Assembly: GCA_018881555.1 (NCBI GenBank)
Contig: JACAXG010000070.1
Coordinates: forward strand, 2,294,001-2,358,000
DNA from: Amblyornis subalaris
Lineage: Eukaryota > Chordata > Aves > Passeriformes > Ptilonorhynchidae
Direction: 5' to 3'
Length of the DNA: 64,000 nt
A program made the position numbers and the translations under genes. The notes below the pieces were generated by a model. The model was not told where the DNA came from, made no database searches, and saw only the letters and a list, made by a program, of their open reading frames with translations. This document shows positions 13,860-27,960 of the stretch, one piece after another (the stretch's first letter is position 1; each line of letters starts with the position of its first letter).

Positions 13860-13889
13860 GTAAGCAAAAAACATCCTTGGATTAACAAA

Positions 13890-15180
13890 GCATGTAAATA
13901 TTAAAGTACTGAATTCCTCCTAATCTCTTACTTGTTCACTGTGGTATTAGTCCTTCCTCAGATGGAAAATCTTGAGAAATCTTATAAAATATTGTAAAAG
14001 TCATGCAATGACAAACAAAAATTCCTTCCAGCAGGTGAAAAAAGGGATGCCAGTTGAGCCTACACGCTGTGTGAATGAAGTTGATGCCTACACTCTCTCT
14101 TTCATGGGTCAGCTATGCTTTCCCAAAAGCTACAAAAGAAATGTCTACATCTTGTATATTTGCCATCTAGGAGGAGGTCTGCTCAAGACACCTTGCCCAA
14201 ATCTGCTGGGACATTCTAGGACTGCTTCAGTCCTTTCAGACCCACGGCCACTGCCACCTGTCATGCCCACAGTACAAATGCAGAGGCAGTGCAGCCTGAG
14301 CAGCAACAGGAAACATGCATTACTATCGGGTAGTCATAGTTTTTTGGAAATGTGAAGGAGTGCTCTCTTGGACTGAACCTGGTCAGTTCCCATGGCTTTC
14401 AGGGGCTAGCTTGCAGCAGTGCAAAATGCACAGATGCTCAAATACACATCTAAGCGTTTTTAGCAATTTGGTCCTCACTCTCCCATCTCTTGTATGAGTA
14501 GTCCCACTTGGAAACAAAGTAATTGCACACCTTTTAAATAAGAAAGGCTTTTGTTATGCTGTGATGATGTGTATTTTAAACACCGTGATTTTTTTCTTGC
14601 TTCTTCTGAGACCCTTATTGGCTTTTTGATTTGACTATTTCCATGTTTTTCACTATCTTAACTACTTAATGCTCTTTTACTGTTCCATTTCACTATAGCT
14701 GAAGAAAACAAACAGAAAAATCATTAAAGAAATATTATTATTAGCTAGAGGAAANACACTTAATGAAGAAATAAAAGTCAGAAAAGAGAGCTTGTTTTGG
14801 GAAATCAATTATAAATCCAAAGAACGAACTTATAAAAATTATTTAGTAGGCCACTGCATTTTTCTCCATTTTATTTTGATCCTGCTTCCTTTAGAAGTTA
14901 AAAAAAATGGACTGTCTATAAGCTATCTAGAAAAAATCAACATGGCACCTTGGGGTTGGGTATGAGCTCATTCTCACTCCACACAGGATTTGGAATGTCA
15001 AATTCAGGCTCTAAAAAATATCTGTGCNGCTACAATCTTCATGAGTCTGAGCTGAATTGCACAAAGTGGATGAAAAGAAGGTATTTCGGCAGGATTCAGA
15101 TCAGGNCACTAAAGGAAGAATTCTGAAGATCTGGCACAAATAGAATACATTAAAACTGAGGAAACTGATCTATTGACGAG
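13890..15180. other. Non-coding DNA, no gene recognised
   Basis: The plus-strand open frame at 13972-14355 (127 codons) has no recognisable domain or repeated structure, and nothing nearby supports it as an exon. Apart from isolated Ns at 14754, 15028 and 15106 the stretch is unremarkable. Confidence 0.5.
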
Positions 15181-15285
15181 TGTTATGGGTTAGAAAAACA
15201 CCTAAAATTTGTTTCCTTTCCCCTGGGTACCAGGGAGGCTGTGCAGGTGGGGAGGGGCTGGACACCTGTCCTTCAAACCAGGACA
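15181..15285 (+). mobile_element. Possible short LTR-derived element
   Basis: This 105-bp segment begins TGTTATGGGTT and ends TCAAACCAGGACA, so it has TG...CA termini. Its ends are imperfect inverted repeats (TGTTATGGGTT against TGTCCTGGTTT). The last bases resemble the end of the LTR at 49559-50532 (TCAAACCAGCACA). The flanks ACGAG and ATAAG match at only three of five positions, so a target-site duplication is not convincing. It may be a strongly deleted LTR or a chance resemblance. Confidence 0.3.
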
Positions 15286-18200
15286 ATAAGACACCATGTG
15301 CCTGTAGTCCAAACATAAGCAAACAGCTCTAAATTAATTGTCTTTAAAGAAAACGTGTGTGACTAAGAACCGCTGAGCAAAAAGCTACGATTTTCCATCA
15401 TTGATTTTCATTGTAGTTCCATGCTTAGAAACAACTTTTTTCTGGACTGTCTTCATTGGCATAAAATTTCTTGAGGATTGCTAATTTTTTATACTGACTT
15501 TAAAATGTACTATTTTTCTTTATAGTTCACAGACTTTTTTTTTTGTTTAAAGGGAGGGAGAAAATTGTCCTAATACAGGTTAACTTGCAAGGTTTTCAGC
15601 TGGAAGCCAAACTATTTAGTCATTCAGCTGATTGCATCTTTGTCAGCAGAAAGGCCCACCTCACCATTCAGGATGACACTTTTCAAGGTGATGCTAATGG
15701 GAGCGACTTCCAGCCCAGTCTCGGAGGGGCCTCCTGCCACCGCCCTGTGCGCAGAGCTCAGGTGATTCTTAATCTGTGTGCATGGCAGGAGCCTGATGCC
15801 GAGATACCCCTATTAAAAATTCACAAGTGCTATAAAAATCTCTGTGTGTGTGTATCTGCAGTGAATGTGTTTATATTTACAGGTTCATACAAACCCCCTC
15901 CTTTTAATATTTCTGAGATTTTCTTTTTTTTTTTCTTTTCCATTCACTCCTCATTCCTATTTATTCCCATTCACATTTTTTTCCCTCATTTTCTTCTTCT
16001 GAAATGTTTTCTTTGTTTTTCCCTTTATAAGTTCAGTACCTACTACCTTTATAAAATACAGCCCTTAGGATCTTTTTTCTCCATGCCGGTAGTTATGGAA
16101 GCACTGCGGGACAAATGGTAGCAAGGTCACTGCAATTCCTCTATGCCCTACTTACTCTAGCTACAACAAGAGGAAGAAGTTTAATCCATTCTTGTTAAAT
16201 ACTTTGGGATCGATGAATAAAAAAGTGCTACATATATCCCAAATAGTAATAACTCGCAATTTTTTTCCTTACAATTTTAGCTATTTAATATTTGACGTCA
16301 GCCTGCTTGCCATCCCTGTCAGTACTGATTTACAGCTCGTGTCCATTTGTGCTGGGTTTTTCTCTCAAGGATAACAGTGTCTGTCCTCTTACCTTTGGAA
16401 TTGCAATGACTCTTTTGGCCTTGTTTGGATTATATAACACCTACTTCTAATGATTTATGGCTTTTATGAAGGAAATGAATCCATGTGGAAGGTTCCATTT
16501 TCCTGGGTAGGGCTTTTTGTTTTCTTTTGGATTGTGTGGATGCGAATGTCCACACGTGTTTCCACCTGCAGATGTTTGCCCTAATCTGTCTGGAATTATT
16601 TGCTGATCCTGATCTTGATATTCTGATTTTATGGCCAAGTTCTGTAATTCTGCACACACTATATACACAATTCTTTCCGTGCTGGTACATTGGAGAGATG
16701 GGGTTTTGCATGCCATTACAATAAAAGACTGATTTTCTAGCTTTACTGACAGATACCATTTTAGTCTCAGGGTTGTGGGTTTGTTTCACATTATATCAGT
16801 CAAGAGATTCTTGACACCAGACATTAACATAGCATTGTGAGAGACATACAAGCAGTGATACAACTGATACAACTTACATTATCCATTTAAAATTCAGAAG
16901 GACATATTTTACTAGGGGTGTTTTTTTCTTATTTCCCTTTTTGTGTTGGAGTAAATCTAATTTAACTAACTATTAATAGAGTGAGTTAAAATGAGAGAAG
17001 AAGTTGAACCAGATTCTCTAAGGTATTTACAGAAAATTGCTCCACTGACTTTTTTTTTTTTAATTCTATATTTACTGATATAAGATGTATATTGTTTCAT
17101 GTATTTTGTAGTATGATTTTCATGGAAGATGGAGTCTCTACAAAGTAAACCACCTAAATAAACCCTTGAGGGTCTAGGCCTTTGCTCTGTACCCCCTTTA
17201 TCAAACCTTTTATTGCTCTGCGGAAAAGTTCAAGAGTTTACTGGGACTGAGGTAATTGTTTTTGGCTGGGAATCTTTCGTGAAGACAGATGGCCATTGCT
17301 CATCATGTTAGCAAGAAGGCTAATATTTCTGGTCTTCAGCTGTTAACAGTAGTGTATTTGGATTAATTCTAACTTCAGGTATCAACTGTGTTTCTCCTGT
17401 TCTTTCAATCCAACACTTTATAATAATATACTGAATTTAGGAATATAAAACACTACAGATCATCAGATTTTATTGAGGTGAAAAATCAAGAATACTGACT
17501 TTTCAAAAAAAAAGATATCTCTGAAATAACTTTCATGAGACTAGGGAGCTAGTAGTACAATTTAAATTATTTTTTTCAAGATTTTCTCAAGGTTTTCAAA
17601 ATAGTTAATTTCTTGTTACAGGTTATTTCTTAACACATTCATAAAACCATTGTTGTCTTTTACTTCCATCTTTTCATCAAAAGACAAAAGAAATTCCTGC
17701 TCCTTTGCTTGCTGGTGCAACTTTTCAAATTTGTGCATAATTGTTTGTAATTTTGACAAGCTCCAAAACCACTTCCGCACAACTAGCTTGAAACTGTAAG
17801 CCTCGCTCTCTTCAATCTGTTCTTCAGCACTAACAAGAGGGGCTCAGCAAAGTGTAATAGTTTACATTTAGCCCAAGAAAATGCAACATGCTTACTTCTG
17901 GTGACAGCTCACTAATACCATTTTAATATGTTGAAGTTTTAGGAAGAAAGAAAAATGCAGGATCTGTTAACAAGTGGAAACTTATGCAATGCCATGAGAC
18001 TACCATGAGCCCACTGAGCAAAATTCAGGCTTTACAATGTTTTTTAGTACAATCCTGCTCATTTCTGCTTGTTATACACATAAGCAAATGGCTTGCCAGG
18101 TTATTTTGGGTATCGTCTGTGTTTTTCTGTTGCAGGTTGTGCAGAAGTGAAAGAAAAATAGGAATTACTTTGTGCATGCTAGCTGCAGATTACTGGTGCT

Positions 18201-19140
18201 CACAAAGAGAGGATTATTACTTTAAGTGGAGAATGGGGGTTATTCTGTTGATAATGCACTACAGTAACCTCTGTTCATTCCTTTCATTCCTTTGAAGAAG
18301 CTCAAAATATGATCATGCACCATCACAACCCCTGCCAAGCAACATTGACTATAGCAGCCACAGGCATCCTACACCTGCTGCCTGCTAAGCCTCTCACTTA
18401 ACAGCAGTGTGGAGTGGCCCCTACAAGCAAAGGCTCAGACAATCCTTCTCCTGGCTCAACCATCTTCTGGAAGTTCACCAAATCTCTCTTAATTTTAGGC
18501 CTTTAAGACCATTCTGTCATGTGAGGCAGTGTCTTCAGCCTACCAGTGTGCTGAGGGCTGTACTCTGGGATTCTTCTGCCTGCAATACTCAGGCTGAAGT
18601 GGTAAACATTCACATTATTTTCCTTGATTAAGGGAGAGCAGATAAATTTCTGAACTTAAAAGAGACACTGTTGAATCTACAGGAAAAATAAAGCAACAGG
18701 TATTTCTCCAATGGTGCTTATTTCAATCACTCGCATACCAGGTCACTGTGTTCACATTTCTTTCATAAATTATTCTTTGACCTTACAGATACTAGATGTC
18801 TCAGTATGATAACGTGCCATTACCCTGAATTCTATTTACAGCTCTATTTACTCCCACAAAACACTCAGTGATCCATCCTGGATGTTTGTTTTCCATTTAG
18901 GATTTCTATTTAATTTCCTAGGAAAAAGAAAGGAAACCGAGTTTTTGAGACCTTGATGGTCAAGCTCCCGTGATAAGAAATCATGTCTGTCCAAGAGCTT
19001 ATAATGGAGTAAACCTTAAGCAAATACAGGCTAGTGCCACTCTGCTGAAATCAATGGTGGCATTTTAGGATGTTAAGGGCGTGTTATAGCTGAAAAGTCA
19101 AATAATCACAGTTAGGAAGGAGGAACTGTACCACTGCCCA
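15286..19140. other. Mixed non-coding DNA; pyrimidine-rich tract near 15.9-16.0 kb
   Basis: No gene is recognised. The 192-codon plus-strand frame at 15543-16121 runs through pyrimidine-rich sequence (about 15925-16025) that translates as phenylalanine and leucine runs; it has no domain. Overlapping frames on both strands at 16430-16789 are mutual shadows. A nine-base inverted repeat, TTGTCTTTT and AAAAGACAA, lies at 17653-17661 and 17679-17687, which is at chance level. Confidence 0.55.
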
Positions 19141-19470
19141 TGAAACTACCTGAAAGGAGGTTGTAGTGAGGTGCAGGTCGATCTTTTCTGCCATGTCTTA
19201 AGTGAAAGGACGAGAAGAAATGGCCTCAATTTGCATCAGGGGAGGTTCTGATTAGATGTTAGAATTTTTTTTCACTGAAAGAGAGGTTAGGCATTGGAGT
19301 AAGTTGCTCAGGAGAGTGGTGAAGTCTCTATCTCTGGAAGTGTTCAAGGGGAATCTGGATACGGCACTCGGGTATATGGTTTAGGAGTGATTATGTTGGT
19401 GCTGCATTGATGACTGGACTAGTTGATCTTGAAGGTCTTTTCCAACCTTGATGATTCTGTGATTCTGTGA
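19141..19470 (+). mobile_element. CR1 LINE, 5'-truncated 3' end
   Basis: The last roughly 330 bp of a CR1 non-LTR retrotransposon on the plus strand. Landmarks in order: CTACCTGAAAGGAGGTTGTA; a GGCCTCAATTTGC...AGGGGAGGTT block; a TTAGGCATTGGAG block; TCTCTGGAAGTGTTCAA; GTTGATCTTGAAGGTC; TTTTCCAACCTTGATG. It closes with the CR1 3' terminal repeat ATTCTGTGATTCTGTGA. CR1 elements end in short octamer-like repeats rather than poly-A, and truncation at the 5' end is usual. No reverse-transcriptase coding sequence is included. It belongs to the same general subfamily as the copy at 48.5 kb. Confidence 0.93.
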
Positions 19471-22400
19471 AACTTTGATTTGCCCCATTATAGTGTGAAT
19501 CAAACTCTGAATATCAAATTGTTAATGTCACCATTTTCTCTGCAGGGGTCCAGCTGCAGATTCTGATTGTCCTTTACAACACTTATGACCACAAGCAGTT
19601 GGATTGGAATGCTATAGGGAGGGACCCAAGACAAGGCAATTAGGCCAACATCTTTTACTGGTCATTTGTTTAGGGCTCTCAGTGTAAAACATTCAGCTCT
19701 CATTTTCAAAGAGCATTCTTGGAATTCTCCAAAATTTTGCCAATCTTCCTGTGTGTTCAAAGCAGGAGTTGTGTAGAGAGCAAGCTGGAACAGGGAAAGC
19801 CAGTTTCCCTGAACCACCAGAGCATCCTGTACCCTGAGGAAAGCCCTGCTGGCCAATTCAATGCCATCCAACACTCCCTGGCTGCACAAGCCACTGAAAC
19901 ATTAATGCAGGTCATGGGTTTGCAGGATGTAGGACTTATTACTTACGTAACATACAAAATACTGAATGCGCCCACAATGTGCCTGAAGCGCTGGAACTAA
20001 GGACCCTCTCAAAAATAAAGGCACTCCCAGGATCAGCACCTGGCACTGGTGTGGACCAAAAGCCCCCTGAACCCACTTCTGTCTCCAGCAGATCTCATCC
20101 GCCTTCCAGGTTAGCTGGTGGAGCCCGGTTGCACACAGGGAACAATGGCAGAACAAAGGCAGGAGGTTTTCCTCAACATAAGGTGGGCACAGCCTGGAAG
20201 GTGCTGAGGCATTTTAGTTTTGCACGTGGCCTACCTTGCCTCCAGGCAGCACCACAGAAACCAGACAGAAGAAAATCATAGTCTGGCCTGCCTGCTGCAA
20301 ACTTTCCTCAAAGCCATACAGCACAAACAGTAAGGGAAATGATCAATACAAAGATTAAGAAATTGCTGCACTTTCCAAAAAACTATTGCTTCCACGATGT
20401 AATTGTGATAGTATTTTTCCTCTAGCAGAGCTATGCGAAGACAGATTATATTTGTTAGGCATCTTGTAAATTTCTAGCAAATTGTTTCTGAACTTGAAAC
20501 TACTAAAAGAAGGGTTTGCATCATTACCCTTTCCTCTGCACCTCTGCTTCCATAACATCTNCTGCTACAGCCAACTCATCCCTTGCATCAGAGGGGCAAT
20601 TTCCACTGCAACAAGAGGTGTGGGAGCAGTATTTCAGCAAAGGAAAGTCAAACAATAAACCAGCTATCTGGTTTATAAATACTAAAGTGGTATCTGTGCT
20701 GATGTCGTTTAATATAAGATGCTTGGAATTTCCCTGTGGAGAAATGACTATCTCTCTCCAGTCCATTGATACAGTCAGTCCTGTGAAACCCGGTTTCTCA
20801 TGTCCCCTCCTTAACTCCTTCATGTTCTCTTTACCCTCTCATCAGATGACAAGTTGTGAACTTTTCTGGTCAAATTTTGAGCCTTTAAAGGTCCAAACTT
20901 TCTGTCAGCATTTCTCCATACCACATTTTCTCTCTCACTTTATTTTCTTACTTGCCATCCCAGACCACTCAGGCTCTCCTTTTCTTAAAGACAATTTGAT
21001 TAGACATCACTCCTGATACGAAGTTTTTGAGCAGTTCTTCTTCCCTACTGGGGGAAGAAGAAGCATTCAACAGGTATTACAGGATATTTCCTATGTTAGT
21101 GAACAGTATAATTTATGTTCAGCTTCCAAGAAGATTATGATTATTGGTAAATGACAACATCATTGTCACATTGTAGAAACCAGCATGGTGTATGTCAAGC
21201 AACATTTCCAGGAAACTCTTATTTGTAAAGATCAGGTGACACAGCCTGACTTAAAAGCAGTTGCTGCAATTTTTTTCCTGTAATTGCTGTTCATGTTACA
21301 AGTTCTATTGAAGCTGATGCTTGCATATTAAAATCCTTTTATAAACAATGGAAAACTGAAGAACAAAATATAGTATTTTAAAAACGTACAACAAGAATAG
21401 GAAAAAATCTATGTATTTTTTTAAAACTGTCATATTAAATGTAGTCATGAATATGTACTTCTGACCCAATATTTCTTTCATTTAGGATAAAAAATCATCC
21501 CTATATAATATGAACAGCATGAGTCCTAAGTACCATGACAACCCCACTGATAAAGCGATTAAGGACTTTAAACTCCATTTGACTTGTGCAGGTCTTCTGC
21601 ATGGGGATAGCTTTCTTTGACAGTGCATAATTATATACAGCTTCAGTGTTTCAGCCTTCAGAAATTTCTTTGGTGATGAATAGTTTTGATGTCAGAATCT
21701 TTCTTGATCTTTCACGAGTTTTGTCATTACAAAGACGACATTTAAATCAGGAGATAAAATCTCTTCTCTAGATCTGTACGAAAGCATGTCTTTGAATGGA
21801 TTAAGGAATTCAATAAATGCCTCTGGTTGTGCCCTTATTAAGCACCCATGCCTTTAATTCTTTGCCTAAATGGAGAAGACCCAATACTAGCACTGAATGT
21901 GTGTTGCCATGTACCTTACCTGACTTACATCTAAGTGAAGAATTTAAACTCCTTGCAGATTTCCATCCTTAGAGATGCCCATTCCTACAGTTGAAATATG
22001 TCAGAAGGAACAATTTAGATGTGGTTTCAAATTTGTGCTTTAAATGTTGGCAGGCTTCTCCTCTCACCATCACACTTGTTCTTCTATTATCACCTTCTCT
22101 CACGGTTAGACTTCAGTGGATGTCTAAATAATGTCACTACATCAGTGACAGCACAAGTCTAGAGATATTCAGTGTCTCAAATAGGACAGCAAATCCAATG
22201 TGCAAATAGTTTCTTTCTTCTTTGTTACTGTATTCAGCAGTGATCACTAAGTGCTGCACGATCCTTCCATTTAAGTCCCATCAAGTTAGTAAATCATTGC
22301 TCACGCTGAGTACAGGCCTAGCATTTGGCCCTGAATAACTGGAAACAGAGCAGATAAATATAGTCTAACTGCAGAGGTATTTCTTTCTAAAAGACACCTT

Positions 22401-25400
22401 GGCTTTCCACCCTGGCAGCTCACCATGAGTAATGGCGAGAGAGAAAGGTGTTGACCAAACACTGGATCACGTACGAGAGCCCCACATAGTATTAGACAAT
22501 GGGTTAAAGAGCAAAATACAATCGTCAACATTATTCAAGTTGGACAGGAGCTTCTAACAACCCCCTTAGTGCTGACAGGCACTATACTGAACCAAATGTG
22601 AGTAAAAAACCACCGGGTGAAAACAAATACAGGCATTTTATTTCATACTTCTGGCCTGTTCTATAACTTCTAAAATAATGCTCTCTGAGAAGCGCATTCT
22701 CCAAACCACTTCTTCTTTCTATTTCATTATGAAGTGAACTTGTGCTTCCGACTTTACATGACTTGCTGAGATGATAAAATTGAAGAGTCACTGGTTCATC
22801 ATTATGACTCTTTATTGTAAAGTCAAACAGAAAGAAAAGTCAACCAGGGAGGACGCGAGTCCTTATTTTCACACAAAACAACTGTAGCACTTTGCAAGGA
22901 AGAGGAATAACCGGGCAAGGCAGATTAATAATCTGGCAAAGACAGTAAAACTTTTCTTACCAATTTATAAAAGTACAAACTCAAATCCTGTCAGAAAATA
23001 TCCAACTGTGAGTTCAATATACCTGTGATCATGCTTCACAGAGCTTTAAATAATGAAAACCTGCAGCTATTATGTTTCAAAGAGATCCGTTGGTTTTGCA
23101 TTTCCTTATTGTTTTTCATTTCTGTTTATAGCAGCTTCAAGAAATGAAAAGTATAAAAAAATTTTAAAAGTTTATGAATTTAAACAGACATTTCATTTCC
23201 ATAATTTGAGTTATGCTCATAAATTGAGTTATACTGGTATTTAAAAGAAGCTTGGGATTTAAAACAAATTGGATGTCCAAAGGAAGGTGGTGAGTCTTGA
23301 GGGGGACTATATCTCGCACATCTTAGAAAATCCAAGCCCTCATAAGTGTATATTAAACAAAAAAAGCTATTGGATTAGCTTTTATTGGGTCCTGAAAAAG
23401 ATAAACAAAAATGGATTTATACATGTTCTATATTTAAGCCAAATTACAACTACCCACAGTGAAAAGCTTTGAAACAGTTTTTAAATCTTTTCCAAATTGT
23501 AAAGTCTAAGATCAGAAAATACAGCATCTGGAAAAGTCTACTTGGAGGTGGTCATTATCTATAAGTAAAGGTATATACAAACGAACAGATAAGTAAGACA
23601 TGCACAGATAAATACAACATGAAAGACGTAACATACATAGGTTTAATTTTATTTTTCTGTGTAAACAGAAAATTACAATGGCTATAGGCAAAATGAACAA
23701 AAAGTCATATCTTTATATATTTTCCAGTTCTTGAAATCCAAGACTCAATGTCTGAGAATGCTTTAAGTCTACAGAGACATGTGAAGAGTACAGAGACTTT
23801 TTCTTGGCTTGTGTCTATTGGAGGAATGCAAAGGAAAATAAAAATAAATATTACCAGTAAGAGTTTTAATAAAATGCATCTAGTTTAATGCTACAACAAC
23901 ATTTCTAAGTATTGGCAAAAGTGGTGGAATTAAATGAATAGAGTTAGAGGGAATTTTCTGTTCTCCATGACATCAAATAAGACAATTAGAGAAGACAAAT
24001 ATTTAATTCGAAATACTGAGCAGATGCTTGCAGAGTATGAGCCTTCTTGCACCATCTTTTTTTTTTCATTACAGAAGGGCTAGAAATAAACTAAAAATTA
24101 AATAAATTTATTTTATTTTAATCAGGTGTTATCTTTCCTCATTAACCTCTGCCATGGTGTCCAGCAAGTGTGGTTTTGAAGGATATTTACCAGCATGAAA
24201 AACTTTTTACGGATAAAGGTGCATTTTCAAACATGTAAGAAACTAGCAGAACCTACAAGTTGGCTGTAGGAGGAATGAGACATCCAACCAGCATTTGTGA
24301 GTTTACCACCTCATTAAACAGGGGATTCAGTTAAGATAAAGGATGCTCAAGTGGCTCTATATGAAACACAGGCAACCCTGCCTGACCCTTGGCCTGAAAG
24401 AGGGGAGACTCATCGCTCAAGGCTCCACTTCTTTCCAGTGACCCCTCAACAACAGTTCTGTCCTGAAATCATTTCTATCTCTTGCAATTTTGTGCTTTAG
24501 CTGTATTTGACATAAAATGCCAAATCTGTGACTGAGATTTACTCATGCTTGCAAACATTGCTTTTATTTGCATTGACTGAATCCCATTGGGCTTCTCTTA
24601 TTTTGTCTGTAACAAGACAAAGTATAGTCATAAATATTCAAGCTGCTGAAAGGTACACCAAGAGGGAAAGTGCAGTGCGTGAGACCCCAAACAGCCCCAT
24701 CCACATTTTTCAATTACTTTTGGTTGTATCATGTCTTGGGTTGAAAAGATAATTCNATCTTTTGCTCCTTGGTTCCTGCCTAACAAGACTGCCAACAGGA
24801 GCATGCCAGTGACGGTGATTTGCTTTAGCACGTGGACACTCATCCAATGGAAATGCTGTGAAATCACCAGCACATTTTACATAAGCCACTGAACAGTCAT
24901 CAGCAAGTAGGAAAAGGATGCTGCGACATGATCAGTAAATAAGTAGGTGAAATTCTGTCTTGTCTGTAGAGATGTTGGAAGTGAAATCTGCTGCACAGCT
25001 TGCGGGTTTATATGAACAGTTTGCTAATTAGAGTTGTATAAAATGACAATTTTTCAAGAAAATTTCCACCCTTCATAGCAGCCCAGTGTGAAATTTGATA
25101 TTTTTTTAAAACCCAACAAATGAGCTATTCTCATATTTTTAAAAAAGTTTCTACAGGCGATCCAATACCACTGCTCAATGCCGCAAATTTTTCAGTATCA
25201 CCTAAACGTTTTTTGCTGCATAGATATTCACTGGTTTTTGGCACTCTTCAGCTGCTTCCCTCCTCTCTCCCCTGCCTATTTCTGTTGCCCACCAGGATAA
25301 TGCAAAAAAGTATCAGGAGAGCTCACACAAGCTCGCTGTCATTTTATAAGCTGCAAGTAATGACATTCGTTAAATGAACGCAATAAAACCTAAAAATACC

Positions 25401-27960
25401 AAAGTGGGTTCATTCTTTTTGAAAGCCTGGGTGTTTGCTGCTGCAAGAAAAAAATCCTTTTCAGTCACACCCATTGGGCTGTTCATGTGCAGAGTTTGCT
25501 GTGGAAATTAAATTTTTTTTAGAAATTCTTCTGGAAGATTTTAAAGAGGATGTTTCTGTCTGTGTTACCATCACCCAGATGAAACCAGAAAGGTGCAAAA
25601 AATCTGAGAAAGAACAGGAACCCTACAAAATTCTTCAACGCAATTCCTTTTCCTCTACTCTGTTGAGCTCTGCTAACTGAGACTTTTCCCTGTAGGCGCA
25701 GCCAGAGTAGGAGAGTCTGTTGACAAAGCATCTCTCTCCATAGGGTGAGCATCAAGGGTGGATGTGGGATGAGAACTGTTTTTGACCTTTGGCCAGTCCC
25801 AAGATTGGGCCAGCCAGAGAAGCTAATTGAGATAGAGCACACTGCTTTTGCCCAGTGTGCAAACTCTCCAAGTCAATCTATCCCTCTGCTGAAAGATGGA
25901 AAATAAACTATTGTCAATTCTTCATACTTTTAACTCCTTTTGTAAATGCATAAAATGCTGTTAAAAAAATATGTATCCTGAATGTACTTTATGCCCAGTG
26001 AATTCAAGAGTTGGACTTTAATGGGAACTGGCTTGTGCTACCTACAAATGTGGTAGTAAAGACACGATGATGTGGGGGTGTGTGAATGTGTGCACATTGA
26101 TTTTAGTGTTATTGGTAGTGGTGGCAAGGGGCAAAGTGATTATTTCTAATTAGTTAGTGCTCCACAATGCCAGGTTTTACCACACAGCCCTCTCAGCCAC
26201 ATTCTTCTTCTTTTTTAAGCATACAAAGTGAACCGGGAGCTGCTCTGTATTCCCAGTTTTCTATTTTATTTCACTTTATTTTAAGTAAATAAAAGTGTCC
26301 TACATTTGCTAGCTGGGTGGCAGAGTGATTAAAGGGTCATATGTGCTCCTTAGGACAATGAGGGGGAGAGCCATGTAATTCAAGAAAACTTGAAAGGGAA
26401 GGAAGCAATGGCCTTTAGGGAAAAAGGGAATAAATCTCTTCAGGACACAATTGAAAGCTGAGAATATCCCCAGGACTCTGCCACAATGCCTTCTCTTAAA
26501 GGAAAGACTGGTTCTCCATCTCCCTGACCTCCAAAATTTCTTATTTTTTACAGTGAAATAAGGAAAGAATTCTGTGTACGAGATATCAGGATTCTTGAAA
26601 CAGTGAGGGTGACAAATCCCTCTTCATTGCCCTTCCCTTAGGAAACAGGTCGTAGGGGCCAGTGAGGATGTCTGAGACAGCCGGTAGGATGGTGCTGCTG
26701 GCAGGGACTGCCTGCGCTGTGGAAGCCAACCACGGGAACCAGTAAGGAATTACCCAGCTCCTGCCACCACACAGCAGTGATCACCAAATGCAGCTCACTG
26801 CCCTATAACAAACGCAGGACCTGCAATGACCACTAAAAAGCCAGCAGAAGGCCAACAGAGCAGGAGATAAGCTGTTCCACCTTCTGGGCTACAAACAAAT
26901 CTCCTAGATGGTTGCAGAAAGCAGGGAGTGTGACAGAAAGAGGCAAAAAATACCCCAAATTTCCTAGTCAACCTGCCTTGGAGAAATAAAGTTCCTTTTG
27001 ATGCCCAGGACTAAATTTTTTCTGCACAGCTGTTGAGGAAGACTGCCTCAGACATGCTTTCCAAGGACAGCTCCATAAGCCCTGNTAAGGAGGCAAGGGT
27101 GAGCTGAAGCCCATCCATTGCTTCACAGCAGTGTAGTGATGGAATGGCCTATGCAGGGGTCTGTGGAGCACAGAAAGGATCATTTGGTTATTACTCTCAG
27201 GCCCTGTTTTCAGCAGTTAGAGTGAAGACCAGGGACTCACTGTTGCAAACACCACAGAAATAAATAGTTCCTGACTCAAGGCATTTGAGTAAAGACAATG
27301 CCTGGCAGGTGGCTGCTGACCACAATGGCAGAGCTGACAGACCAGTGCATGGGGTGTCCTCCAGCTGCACAATTTGGAAATCCAAGGAATTTCTAAAGTA
27401 ACGAATCACAGATTTCAGCCAGAGTTTTGCCTGAGAAACTACAGGAGCTATTTCTTAATTAGAAATCTGTCCCTCTCATTGACTGCCAATTCAGTTACAC
27501 AAGCCAGACACAGGAAACATTTCTTCATTATTTTCTCTCTCAGTTTTCTCCATTTCTTAATCCTGTGGAAGAAAGGGACAAACATATCAAATGGGACCAC
27601 ACTTTGGAGCCCTTGTATATACCAAACTCGTCAAGGTCAAGGATCTTTTAAGGTTAAATATGTTGTGACAGCTGCAGGACAGGATCAAACTGGTTTGCAG
27701 CGCCACTGGGATCCTCTTCCTTAAAGGTTCTCAACTACCAGTGGGAGAGGTCCCCGTCATGCACAAACCCATGGTGCTGCTGGACTTCCGGCCTCCTTCT
27801 GCACCTACTGCCTTCCTCTCTGTTAAATGCCTCTTTTCCCTCTGCTTCAGTCCCTTTTCCTAAATTAACTCACTCGCTATTTTTTAATCTGTACCTTCCT
27901 TTGACGAGGAGCTGTCAGCTCTGCGCATTTCAATACCTCGGAGTGGCAGACTGAGTTTAT
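19471..27960. other. Long non-coding stretch, no gene recognised
   Basis: About 8.5 kb without a recognisable gene, RNA or dated repeat. Slightly G+C-richer sequence at about 19960-20290 and 26640-26900 alternates with AT-rich sequence (for example 24085-24120, and a T run at about 24057-24066). The longest frames (20516-21016 plus, 166 codons; 27374-27724 plus, 116 codons) have no domain, and the first crosses an N. Overlapping frames on opposite strands at 25435-25842 are shadows of each other. Confidence 0.55.

Noticed and set aside
15543..16121. 192-codon open frame, plus strand
   Set aside because: Runs through pyrimidine-rich sequence giving Phe/Leu runs; no domain, no exon context.
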